A stretch of DNA of 64,000 nucleotides from the NCBI GenBank assembly GCA_964573105.1, contig CAZNIS010000025.1, forward strand, positions 1-64,000, written 5' to 3'. Origin of the DNA: CAKZSB01 sp964573105. Lineage in GTDB: Bacteria; Pseudomonadota; Gammaproteobacteria; Granulosicoccales; Granulosicoccaceae. Under the pieces are notes generated by a model. The model worked only from the letters and a program-made list of their open reading frames with translations, was not told the origin of the DNA and made no database searches. Of the stretch, positions 7,905 to 16,327 are shown one piece after another. The stretch's first letter is position 1. Every line of letters starts with the position of its first letter. A program made the position numbers and the translations under genes.

Positions 7905-10643
7905 TCAAGTATTACCGTTGTGGAAGTGGAATAGGAACTCGCGCACCGCCGGCAAGGTCATGTCGGTTCCGATTTGAAAGTGATCGTCAAAGCGTTCAGC
8001 CGCCAGTTGCTGGCGGCTGTTATTCACTGCCTGGCGCGCCGACCGGTTGAGTCGCAGCAATGAATGTTGCAATGCACCGGCAAGGGTCGCTACTTCGATA
8101 TGGTGGCCAAGTGCTGCCATGGGGTTTAGCAGGCAGCCAATCAGCCACCAGGCGTGCAGCGTGTCGCCATGGGCGGGAAATTCGGCCAGTGCCTCTATCT
8201 GTATGCGGATGGTCTCTGCAGGCTCGGCCTGGCTGGCGCGAATCTCAGCGATGTGTCTTTTGAGTCGCTCGACACCCTGGTGATTGTGTCCCAGGTGGGC
8301 GTATTCGAGTGCGATCTCATATTCCCTTATCGCCTCTGTTGATTGACCCTGCAGATGCGCAAGGTAACCGCGTGAATAGTGGATGTAGCCGATCAAACTC
8401 GGTTGATTGACCTCCGACTCGCGCTGGGCCAGCTCAGCGTTGGTGGCGAGCGCGCCCTGCACATCGCCGACTCGAAACTGCATTGCGCTTATCAGCGACA
8501 TCGAGAGAATTTCGCAACTGTGATTGCCTGTAATGCGCGCCTTTTCGATCGCCTGGTTGTGGTGGCGTATGCTGTCTCGCGGCTGGCCGGCCCACATGGC
8601 TATCTGACCTGCGACACTGCCTGACCATCCGTTTGTCGATGTTGCGCCATCGCGTTCTAGTTGCAGCGCGCGTTGTACGTACTGGCTGGCCAGAGTCTGG
8701 TCGGCACTGATGTACAACGCGTGGGTGGCGGCAGAAGTCAGCAGGATTGGCGATGCGGCGTAGTCGGGCAGTGGCTGATCCGCCGAGACATTGGCGCGCT
8801 CGATTATCCGCCGGCCCCAGTTACCGCTGCCGGCGCCGCGATGGAAATAGTTAAACAAAAACAGCGGGCGTGCCAAATCGCAGGCGAGTTCGGGGTCGTG
8901 CTCCAGTGCGCGCTCGAACGCGGCGCGTAAATTCGGGAGTTCTTCATAAAGCACGGTCACCGCGCGACCTTCGTCGGGGCTTCTGAACTGCTGGCCCAGC
9001 AGTGCGCACTGCTCTGCGAATACTCGACAGTAGCGTTTTTCGTATTGCGCCAGTGAAGCCCCCAGTTTTTCGCGTCCAAAGGCCTGCACCGAGTCGAGCA
9101 TACGCAGCCGCCGACGGTTGTCGTTATCAATACTTAGCAAGGATGAATCGACAAGTTCGTCGATCGATTCGCGAACCTGAATCGGATCTGCGTTGCTATC
9201 GGCACACAGGCTGATGCCGAGTTCCTCTTGAATCGAGCCGGAGAATACCGCCAGTTGTGTCAGCACCGTGCGACTGGGAGCGTCGAGCAGATTGTAGGAC
9301 CACTCCAGTGTCTCGCGCAGAGTTTGCTGTCGATGTGGTGCGCGGCGGGTCGAACCTGCTGGTGTCAGGTCGAGTGGATTGCTGCAGCGTTGATACAATT
9401 CACCCAGAGACAGTCGTCGCAACTGGCTGGCGGCAATTTCGATTGACAGCGGCAGGTGTTCCAGTGCGACGCAGATCTTGCCAATCGTCTCGATTGCCGT
9501 TGCATCGGGTTGGAAACGACGATTAACCTTCTGCGCGCGCTCGATAAAAAGTGTCATAGAGACGTTGCCGTCTAGGTCGGTATCATCGACAGGGGCGAGT
9601 GTCGGCACTTCGAATACGGTTTCGCCTTCCAGGCCAAGCAGTCGACGACTGGTGTTGAGCAAGGTAACATCGGCGCAGCCTTGCGCCAGTTCGCCGACCA
9701 CAGCGGTGACTTGTTCAATCAGATGCTCGCAGTTGTCGAGCAACACGATGGCGCGAGCGCCACGCAGGCGGTCTATCACCTGTTCGCGCGGCTGTACCGA
9801 TTGCAGTGGTGGTAGTGACAGCGCTTCTGCCAGTGCGGGCCAGATGCCATCGCCGGGGGCTTGTGCAGACAGGCTGACCAGCCAGGCGCCATCCTGAAAT
9901 CGCGACGCACGCTCGCGTGCCAGTTCGATCGCAAGCCGCGTCTTGCCAATGCCGCCTGGTCCCACCAGCGTTAAAATACGGGATGTTTGCATCAACTCAC
10001 GCAGCGTGTTGAGTTCGGTCTGGCGGCCCAGAAAGGAGCTGAGGTTGGCTGGCAAATTGCCACCGACGGGCTCGCGCTTGCCGCCCAATGGACCAAATTG
10101 CTCCGGCAGACCGGGCGCCACAACCTGATAGGCGCGAAGCGGTCTGACGCCCTTGAAGTGATGTTCGCCGAGATCGCGAAACTCCACCGACGTATCGGCG
10201 GGGGCGTCGCCGATCAGGGCCAGCGCTGCGTCCGACAACAGGATTTGACTGGCGCTGGCTGCCTCTTCCAGACGTTTGACAATCGGCATAGCAGGGCCAA
10301 AGAAGTCGTCCCCGCGGGGGCGTGACAAACCAGTATGGATACCGATTCGAATCGGCAGTTGGCCGATTGGCCCCCAGTCGGTCTGAAGCAAGCGCGTCAG
10401 TGCGGCGACGGCGGCGTGAACGGCATCGAGTGGATGTTCAAAGCGCGCCAGAATGCCATCGCCATTATGGCGAACCGGGTCTCCGCTGCACTGTTGTATC
10501 GCTGCGTACAGGATATCGTCGTGCAGTTCCAGGGCGCGCAGCATAGGGTCAGGGTAGCGCTGATGCAGGGTAGTGCTGCCATCGATGCCCGTCGTCAGGA
10601 ACGTGCGCTCCACCAGCCCTACTTCGCCATCTTGCGTCGCCAT
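7905..10643 (-). CDS. Cyclase-homology domain plus signal-transduction ATPase, second paralogue (catalytically degenerate)
   Basis: With ATG 10643 the protein has 912 residues, matching its 911-residue upstream paralogue; an in-frame TTG at 10727 would add 28 low-complexity residues. Order: class III nucleotide-cyclase homology domain (about 10-180), linker LGGKREPVGGNLPANLSSF, an AAA/NB-ARC-like ATPase with P-loop GPGGIGKT (about 225-232) and VLLDNCEHL Walker B, then a long helical TPR-like C-terminus. In the cyclase part the first metal-binding Asp of the usual TDI motif is Gly (TTGIDGST, residue 19); the second remains (NGDG, Asp62). The transition-state Asn is replaced by Pro (FGPAMPIVKRL). 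Cyclase activity is therefore very unlikely. There is no DNA-binding domain at the C-terminus, unlike LuxR-type relatives. Confidence 0.85.
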   Translation of the reverse strand: MATQDGEVGLVERTFLTTGIDGSTTLHQRYPDPMLRALELHDDILYAAIQQCSGDPVRHNGDGILARFEHPLDAVHAAVAALTRLLQTDWGPIGQLPIRIGIHTGLSRPRGDDFFGPAMPIVKRLEEAASASQILLSDAALALIGDAPADTSVEFRDLGEHHFKGVRPLRAYQVVAPGLPEQFGPLGGKREPVGGNLPANLSSFLGRQTELNTLRELMQTSRILTLVGPGGIGKTRLAIELARERASRFQDGAWLVSLSAQAPGDGIWPALAEALSLPPLQSVQPREQVIDRLRGARAIVLLDNCEHLIEQVTAVVGELAQGCADVTLLNTSRRLLGLEGETVFEVPTLAPVDDTDLDGNVSMTLFIERAQKVNRRFQPDATAIETIGKICVALEHLPLSIEIAASQLRRLSLGELYQRCSNPLDLTPAGSTRRAPHRQQTLRETLEWSYNLLDAPSRTVLTQLAVFSGSIQEELGISLCADSNADPIQVRESIDELVDSSLLSIDNDNRRRLRMLDSVQAFGREKLGASLAQYEKRYCRVFAEQCALLGQQFRSPDEGRAVTVLYEELPNLRAAFERALEHDPELACDLARPLFLFNYFHRGAGSGNWGRRIIERANVSADQPLPDYAASPILLTSAATHALYISADQTLASQYVQRALQLERDGATSTNGWSGSVAGQIAMWAGQPRDSIRHHNQAIEKARITGNHSCEILSMSLISAMQFRVGDVQGALATNAELAQRESEVNQPSLIGYIHYSRGYLAHLQGQSTEAIREYEIALEYAHLGHNHQGVERLKRHIAEIRASQAEPAETIRIQIEALAEFPAHGDTLHAWWLIGCLLNPMAALGHHIEVATLAGALQHSLLRLNRSARQAVNNSRQQLAAERFDDHFQIGTDMTLPAVREFLFHFHNGNT

Positions 10644-10850
10644 ACCGGAGTTGGTTGGAGTTTGGCTCAAGGGGGATGGGCCTCTATGTCCATTCAGCTG
10701 TCGATGTTGGTTGGCTGCAGTGGCCAAACAGGCGACAGCGGGTGCCGTTAATTTTCCGCTATTGAGTCCTGATCATATAGGAGGGATGTTCGCGTCGCCA
10801 ACCCTGCATAGGAGGCGGTCGCGGTTGTGCTTGCGAGCTGGTACGAGTGA

Positions 10851-13586
10851 TTACGCGCGACTGGTCTCTGGCTCGAGATAGTTTTCGCGAACGTGGGCGC
10901 GTACTTCTTTCAGGCCGTAGCGCTTTCCACGCGCGCGGCTTGCCAGAAACTGTTCTTCTCCAAGCTGCACACTGGCTTTTTCGATGAGTGCTTGTGTGTA
11001 GTTGCTGATAGTGATTGGTGAATTGTCAGTCGCCCCCGCAAGGACGGCGACTTCATCAAATTGATGCAACACAAAAAGCGGTTTGAAGAGTGACTCGAGA
11101 CACGACCACGAGTGGATGGTATCGCCGCGTTCCGGAAAATTGAGCAAGGCTTTTGACTGAATCTGCAGCGCCTCCTCGGGCTCGGCATTCGACGCCTTGA
11201 GGTCGGCGATAAAGCGCAGCGATCGTATGGCGCCCTGGCGATTGCCGCCGACACCCGCCCACTCACTCGCAGCCTGCAGATTTTGCAGTGCCAATTTGGG
11301 ATTGGATTGCATCGCGAGCATGCCCCGTGCAAAGTAGGAGTAACCAATCGCCGATGGATTGCTCGCCTCCTCACCCGCGGCACCCGCGTCGTTAACGAGT
11401 TGATTGGCCTGTTTTGCGTCGAGCATTTTTGCCGCTGAAAACGCAGCCAGCGACAGCGACACCACGCGACAGGTTTTGTTGTCGTGTTGTTGTGCGTCTG
11501 CCGCAGCCTGCAGATGATGAGCGAGGCTTGCCTCGTAGTCGTCTGACCAGTAGGCCATCTGGCCGGCGACCCCGGCAAGCCAGCCGCGACTCGGATTGGC
11601 GCCGCGCGCCAGCGCTTCGTTGCCTCGGCGCAGATACTCACCTGCGGCTTGTGGTCGACCGTTGCCGTGCAATGCCTTGACGGCCGCTGCAGCACAAATC
11701 ACGGGTGCGTCCTGTAAGTCATCACTGGCTGCCTTGTCCAAGAGCCGGATCGACCAGTTGCCGTACTCTGCACCACGGTGCACGTAACTGAAAAAGAATA
11801 GTGGCGCCGTGAGATTTCCGGCAAGCGCTAGATCGGCTTCCAGGGCGCGGTCGAATGCGGCCCGCATGTCCGGTAGCTCCTGATAGAGCACCTCGGAGGC
11901 GATGCGCTCCTCTGCTGAGTCGTAACGATCACACAGGGTGGCAATTCTGCGCGCGCAAACCTGACCGTGAGCGTCTTCGACACGGCTGTTCCGTCCCTGC
12001 GTTTCCAGTCGCTCGCGGCCGAAGGCGCGAACCGTTTGCAGGATGCGGAACCGATCGGGATCACTCGGGTCTTTGCTCAGCAGTGAGGCATCCATCAATT
12101 CGTCGATGGCGTCGGAGAAGTCGTCCGGATCGACGTCAAGCGATGTGCAAAGATCTTCTGCTACCTCATAGACAAATGCGCCCGAGAACACACAGAGGAT
12201 GTCGAGTATGTCGGTAAACACAGGATCGATTAACGCGTAAGACCACTCAAGCGTTTCACGCAATGTTTGCTGGCGTCCGATCGCACGGCGATGGCGCGAT
12301 GCCTTGAGTGCCAGTGGATCGTGGGTGCGTTGATGAATCTGCGCGAGGTCGAGCCTTCTGACGTTGGCGGCGGCGATCTCGATACCGAGTGGCAGGTAGT
12401 CGACCCCCTGGCAGATCAGCGCCACCTGCTCAAGATCTGATTCAGACGGATCGAATGACCGCGACGCCATTTTTGCCCGGTCGATAAAAAGCTCGATCGC
12501 CGGATTCGTAGCGGAAGGGCTGCGACCGGCCTCGTCGAGTGGCTCGAGATCGTAGATCGCCTCACCCGCTACACTCAGCACGTGCCGACTGGTGGCGATT
12601 ATCTGTACTGTTGTTTGGGTGACGAGTTCTGTGATCGCAGTGGAGATGGCGTCCAGTACGTGTTCGCAGTTATCGACAACCAACAGCGTTTCACTTTCGC
12701 GCAAGTGATCAATCACCTGAACACGCGGCGTAGCGTCTGCCACTGGCGGGATCATCAGCGCGGCGGTGAAGGCCGGCCAGACATCCTGATCGGGCTCGAG
12801 CGCTGAAAGGTCAATCAGAAACTTGCCATCGTAGAAGGCGTCGGTCAGCGATTCGGCCACTTTGATCGACAGTCGGGTCTTACCCATTCCGCCGGGGCCA
12901 AGAATCGTTGTTACTCGGTTGGTCGTCGCAAGATTGGCCAGTTCTTCGACTTCATGTTTGCGTCCGATAAACGACGTCAGCTCTGCTGGCAGGTTGCCTG
13001 CCGACGCCTCGCGTTTTCCCCCCAGCGGGCCAAATTTGGATTCAAGCCCGGGGGCGAGCACCTGAAAGACATCCATCGGTTGAATGCCTTTGAACCGGTG
13101 TTCACCCAGGTATTCGAAACCGATGTCGCCTGCTGGGGTGTCGAGCAGTTTGCGCGTGGCACCGCCAACCAGTATCTGTCGACCATTGGCCGCTGCCTCC
13201 AGGCGCGCGGTGACGACGACCGCCGGGCCGAAGTAGTCACCGCGTCGGCGACGCGCCTGACCACTGTTGATGCCGATTCGAAGGCTCAACTCATTGGTGC
13301 CGCCGATCCGCAAGTGCGAAATCCCGGTCTGGATGTTGATGGCGGCCGTGATGGCTTGCAGAGGTTCGGGGAAAGCGGCCCAGGCGCCATCACCAGTGTG
13401 TTTGAACAGCTCGCCGCCCGAGCTTTCTATCGCCTTCAGGAGGATGTCGTCATGGGATTCCATGAGGTCGAACATTTCATCCGGAAAGCGCTGGTGCAGG
13501 TCGCTGCTGCCCTGGATGTCTGTGAGCATGAACGTCAGATCTGACCCTGCCCATTGGCTTGCGCCGGATTGGTCAGACCGGTCCAC
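10851..13586 (-). CDS. Cyclase-homology domain plus signal-transduction ATPase, first paralogue
   Basis: A 911-residue protein starting with GTG, only 2 bp after the TAA of the phosphotransferase gene, so probably translated by re-initiation. Domain order equals the downstream paralogue: class III cyclase homology (about 15-180), a Gly-rich linker, ATPase with GPGGMGKT at 230-237 and LLVVDNCEHV, and a helical repeat C-terminus. Both metal-binding Asp residues are present (MLTDIQGSS, Asp23; HTGDG, Asp66). The position of the transition-state Asn is Val (FGPAVVVTARL, residue 124) while the Arg (128) is kept. Activity is thus doubtful. Likely a cytoplasmic STAND-type signalling ATPase; the ligand and output are unknown. 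Paralogy with the next gene indicates an old tandem duplication. Confidence 0.85.
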   Translation of the reverse strand: MDRSDQSGASQWAGSDLTFMLTDIQGSSDLHQRFPDEMFDLMESHDDILLKAIESSGGELFKHTGDGAWAAFPEPLQAITAAINIQTGISHLRIGGTNELSLRIGINSGQARRRRGDYFGPAVVVTARLEAAANGRQILVGGATRKLLDTPAGDIGFEYLGEHRFKGIQPMDVFQVLAPGLESKFGPLGGKREASAGNLPAELTSFIGRKHEVEELANLATTNRVTTILGPGGMGKTRLSIKVAESLTDAFYDGKFLIDLSALEPDQDVWPAFTAALMIPPVADATPRVQVIDHLRESETLLVVDNCEHVLDAISTAITELVTQTTVQIIATSRHVLSVAGEAIYDLEPLDEAGRSPSATNPAIELFIDRAKMASRSFDPSESDLEQVALICQGVDYLPLGIEIAAANVRRLDLAQIHQRTHDPLALKASRHRRAIGRQQTLRETLEWSYALIDPVFTDILDILCVFSGAFVYEVAEDLCTSLDVDPDDFSDAIDELMDASLLSKDPSDPDRFRILQTVRAFGRERLETQGRNSRVEDAHGQVCARRIATLCDRYDSAEERIASEVLYQELPDMRAAFDRALEADLALAGNLTAPLFFFSYVHRGAEYGNWSIRLLDKAASDDLQDAPVICAAAAVKALHGNGRPQAAGEYLRRGNEALARGANPSRGWLAGVAGQMAYWSDDYEASLAHHLQAAADAQQHDNKTCRVVSLSLAAFSAAKMLDAKQANQLVNDAGAAGEEASNPSAIGYSYFARGMLAMQSNPKLALQNLQAASEWAGVGGNRQGAIRSLRFIADLKASNAEPEEALQIQSKALLNFPERGDTIHSWSCLESLFKPLFVLHQFDEVAVLAGATDNSPITISNYTQALIEKASVQLGEEQFLASRARGKRYGLKEVRAHVRENYLEPETSRA

Positions 13587-13588
13587 GA

Positions 13589-14620
13589 TTACAGCACGAG
13601 TTCGAGCGCGCCCAGGTCGAGCACGGCACCGAATGCGCGTTCAGCGATCATCAGCGCCTCGGGGCTGCCAGTGGCATGGGCGGAAGACGCGGCGATGATC
13701 GGATAGACCATGCAGTAGAGTGCGCACAATTTATAGGCGTATTGGATTTCATCCATTGTCGGCGCATCTGTACCGTGGGCGGCAAGTTGCTGCTGATAAT
13801 ATTGAATCAGGCGTGTTTCGTGTTCGCGGCGGATGTCAGTGGTCAGGCTTTGCGTGATGAAATAAGCCAGATCGTAGCAACCGTGGGCGCGTCGGGCAGC
13901 CTGCCAGTCGATAAACCCGGCTCTGTCGGTGTTCAGGAATAGATTGGGCAGGCGCACATCGCCGTGCGCCAGGGTAACCGGGTGTTCATCCAGGCGATTC
14001 AACAGCAGCGGCAGCGCATTCATGATTCGTGGCCACGACTCGGCAATAACCGTCGGACAGTCTTTCAGGTTGGCAAACGCCTGCTCTGAGACCATCGACA
14101 TCACGAGTGTCAGGCTTTGTGCCATCTGTGCAGGGGTGCAAAGCCATTTCATTGTGGTGAGATCCGGGTGCTCCCACCAGTGGCTGTGAAGCCCGGCCAG
14201 GGCATTAATCACGGCCTCAGCGTCAGTGGCCGTGCAGCCTGCCAGCTGATCGATCTGGTTGGTGCCCAGATCTTCCATCAGCAGGGCGTATTGGGTGAAG
14301 TCGTCGCTGGTCTGTGCCAGGTAACACTGCGGCAGCCTGACCGGAGAGGTGGTTGCGGCAGACTGATAAAAACTGAGTTCGCTTTGGTTGAGCCTGAAGG
14401 TCGAGCAGATGAAGCGCGCCTGATCCGTGGTTTTGGCGAACTTCGCAACCAGTGTGGCGGGGCCGTCGGCCTGGGAGTGCGTCAGATGAAGCCGCACCAT
14501 GTTGCTCCAGAAACCGCCGGTCATTTTCTCAGCGGTGAAGGCGGTCAGCGACTCAATGCCGGATACCGCGGCAAGCCAGGCGACATCCAGTTCGTCAGGT
14601 TGAGTTGGAAAATCAGTCAC
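13589..14620 (-). CDS. Phosphotransferase of the aminoglycoside/choline-kinase superfamily
   Basis: 343 residues from the GTG at 14620, which has GGAG about 10 bases upstream; another GTG at 14671 would extend it by 17 residues. The kinase-like fold is recognised by the Brenner-type catalytic loop VTLAHGDVRLPNLFLN and the metal-binding IDWQAARRAHGCYDLAYF. An N-terminal GGFWSNMVRLHLTH and the Lys in LVAKFAK fit the nucleotide-binding lobe. Members of this group phosphorylate small hydroxylated molecules (ecdysteroid-kinase-like, choline-kinase-like, aminoglycoside kinases). The substrate here is unknown. It is the first gene of a minus-strand operon with the two cyclase-ATPase proteins, which suggests a link to signalling rather than to antibiotic resistance. 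Confidence 0.85.
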   Translation of the reverse strand: MTDFPTQPDELDVAWLAAVSGIESLTAFTAEKMTGGFWSNMVRLHLTHSQADGPATLVAKFAKTTDQARFICSTFRLNQSELSFYQSAATTSPVRLPQCYLAQTSDDFTQYALLMEDLGTNQIDQLAGCTATDAEAVINALAGLHSHWWEHPDLTTMKWLCTPAQMAQSLTLVMSMVSEQAFANLKDCPTVIAESWPRIMNALPLLLNRLDEHPVTLAHGDVRLPNLFLNTDRAGFIDWQAARRAHGCYDLAYFITQSLTTDIRREHETRLIQYYQQQLAAHGTDAPTMDEIQYAYKLCALYCMVYPIIAASSAHATGSPEALMIAERAFGAVLDLGALELVL

Positions 14621-15184
14621 TGGCCGCGATCTCCGCTCGTGGCAGGGCTCTGCTGGATGCAGTGGTGGCACGTGTCGATCGCGGCGCCGGGCGCCCGCGT
14701 CAGGGGGGTGGGCAACACCAGGCGGTGACCCGCATCCACGTTAATTGGTGGGTTGAGGGTTGACGCCATGCCCGTGCGACGGGTGTCGTTAGCTGTATCA
14801 CAGCTGTTGTGTGCTTCCATTCTGCCAATTTGACCCAGAGCAGTAACTGTGTCGGCAGCGATTGGCAAGAGGCTCGTTACCTGTAACCTCGCGATCGGCA
14901 ATCGGTGAGATTGATCTAGAGGCTGCAGGACAAGCCGACCAAAAGTCCGAGACACGATAAGTATCGGGAATAATAAACGATCTGGTCTTGTCATGCCAGC
15001 GCGCAGCAGGCTGACGGCATCGGCTGGTCCTGCAATCGGTGGAGCCCAGTTTAGTGATCGACAGTACAGGCATTAAAGGCAAGCCTGGCAGTCAAAAGGG
15101 TCTGACACCTTAATTCACCAGCAGGCTGCCTGAGCAGGTGATGCTCACCATGCGCTGTGTATCGTTTTGATTGGGCGGTTGCGG
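14621..15184. other. Intergenic stretch, no supported gene
   Basis: No reading frame here has family resemblance or a ribosome-binding site. It must contain the promoter of the minus-strand phosphotransferase operon and the 3' end of the cation-exporter transcript. The motif AGGGTCTGACACCTT near 15097-15111 is an imperfect palindrome of a type often seen in dispersed bacterial intergenic repeats. Confidence 0.45.
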
Positions 15185-16192
15185 TTACACCGCCTTGTCC
15201 TGAGACCGGCAGACATTGGTTTCGATACTGGTGTGAACCACGCCGGTGGATTCTGGAATCCGCTGTCTGTATTCAGACGCTGCAACCGGATGATGTGCGA
15301 CGAGTGCAACCTGGGCAGAGTAGATGCCCGGGCCGATTGACCACACGTGCAGATCAGTCACGCGGCTGTCGCCATCATTTTCTATCGCTTCGCGAATCGT
15401 GTTTTGTACAGGCTCCGGCGCCTGGTGATCGAGCAATACCGCGGCCGTTGTGCCGAGTAGTCCCCACGACCAGCGCGCCACCAGCACTGCACCCACAATA
15501 CCCATCATTGGATCCATCCAGATCCAGCCAAAGTATTTGGCGCACAGCAGCGCGACAATCGCCAGCAGTGATGTCAGGGCATCTGCCATCACATGAAGAT
15601 AAGCGGATTTCAGGTTGTGATCGGTATGTTTGTGTTGGTGTTCGGCATGGTCGTGCGAATGATGGTGTCCGTGTCCGTGTCCGTGTCCGTGATCATGATC
15701 GTGTACATCCAGGATGAAGACACTGGCACCATTGACCAGCAAGCCGAGTACCGCAACTATGATCGCCTGGTTAAACGCGATCTCAACCGGATTGAGTAGG
15801 CGTGTAATACTCTCAAACCCCATGTACAAGGCGAATACTGCCAATAACACCGCGCCGGTAAAGCCGCCGAGTGCATTGACTTTTCCCGTGCCGAAGCTGA
15901 ACGTGCGATTGCGAGCGTGACGACGCGCGTAAGCATAGGCGAAAGCACTAATGCCGAGTGCGACGGTATGAGAGGCCATATGCAGACCATCGGCCAGCAG
16001 TGCCATCGATCCAAAGTAGATGCCGGCAAAAATTTCTACCACCATCATGATGGCGGTAATGGCGATGACGATCAGCGTGCGAGCTTCACCCGGTAGCCGC
16101 CGATCCTGACCAAAAGTATGATCGTGTTGCCAGTGCGCGAGGTTATTGTTGTGCATAAAATCTCGTGAATCGAATTTGACAGTTCGCGGCAT
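15185..16192 (-). CDS. Cation diffusion facilitator, DmeF-like metal exporter
   Basis: A 335-residue inner-membrane protein with six predicted helices that exports divalent metal (Co, Ni, Zn or Cd type) in exchange for protons. The N-terminus carries HWQHDHTFGQD, typical of the DmeF branch. Helix 2 has LLADGLHMASH, and helix 5 has HVMADALTS, which supply the metal site. Between helices 4 and 5 lies a His-rich loop (DHDHGHGHGHGHHHSHDH) encoded by a 6-bp tandem repeat. The C-terminal domain (about 255-330) is the cytoplasmic ferredoxin-like dimerisation unit, containing VTDLHVWSIGPG. An alternative ATG at 16156 (MHNNNLAHW) is plausible. No metal-sensing regulator gene is adjacent. Confidence 0.9.
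   Translation of the reverse strand: MPRTVKFDSRDFMHNNNLAHWQHDHTFGQDRRLPGEARTLIVIAITAIMMVVEIFAGIYFGSMALLADGLHMASHTVALGISAFAYAYARRHARNRTFSFGTGKVNALGGFTGAVLLAVFALYMGFESITRLLNPVEIAFNQAIIVAVLGLLVNGASVFILDVHDHDHGHGHGHGHHHSHDHAEHQHKHTDHNLKSAYLHVMADALTSLLAIVALLCAKYFGWIWMDPMMGIVGAVLVARWSWGLLGTTAAVLLDHQAPEPVQNTIREAIENDGDSRVTDLHVWSIGPGIYSAQVALVAHHPVAASEYRQRIPESTGVVHTSIETNVCRSQDKAV
15664..15690. repeat. Short tandem repeat coding the His-rich loop
   Basis: GTGTCC is repeated four times on the plus strand (minus-strand GGACAC), encoding alternating His and Gly in the cytoplasmic loop of the cation exporter. Slippage here would change the number of potential metal-binding His residues in steps of two. Confidence 0.7.
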
Positions 16193-16327
16193 CGATCATC
16201 TGCCGGGCGGCATGATCAACGTACGTGTCCAAGGGCTCTGGAGCAAACCTGGCGGTGTACATGAGTAATGGTCGACGCAGCCGGCACATCCGCAGAATCT
16301 GACGTTGAACGCCAGATCGATTCAGTG

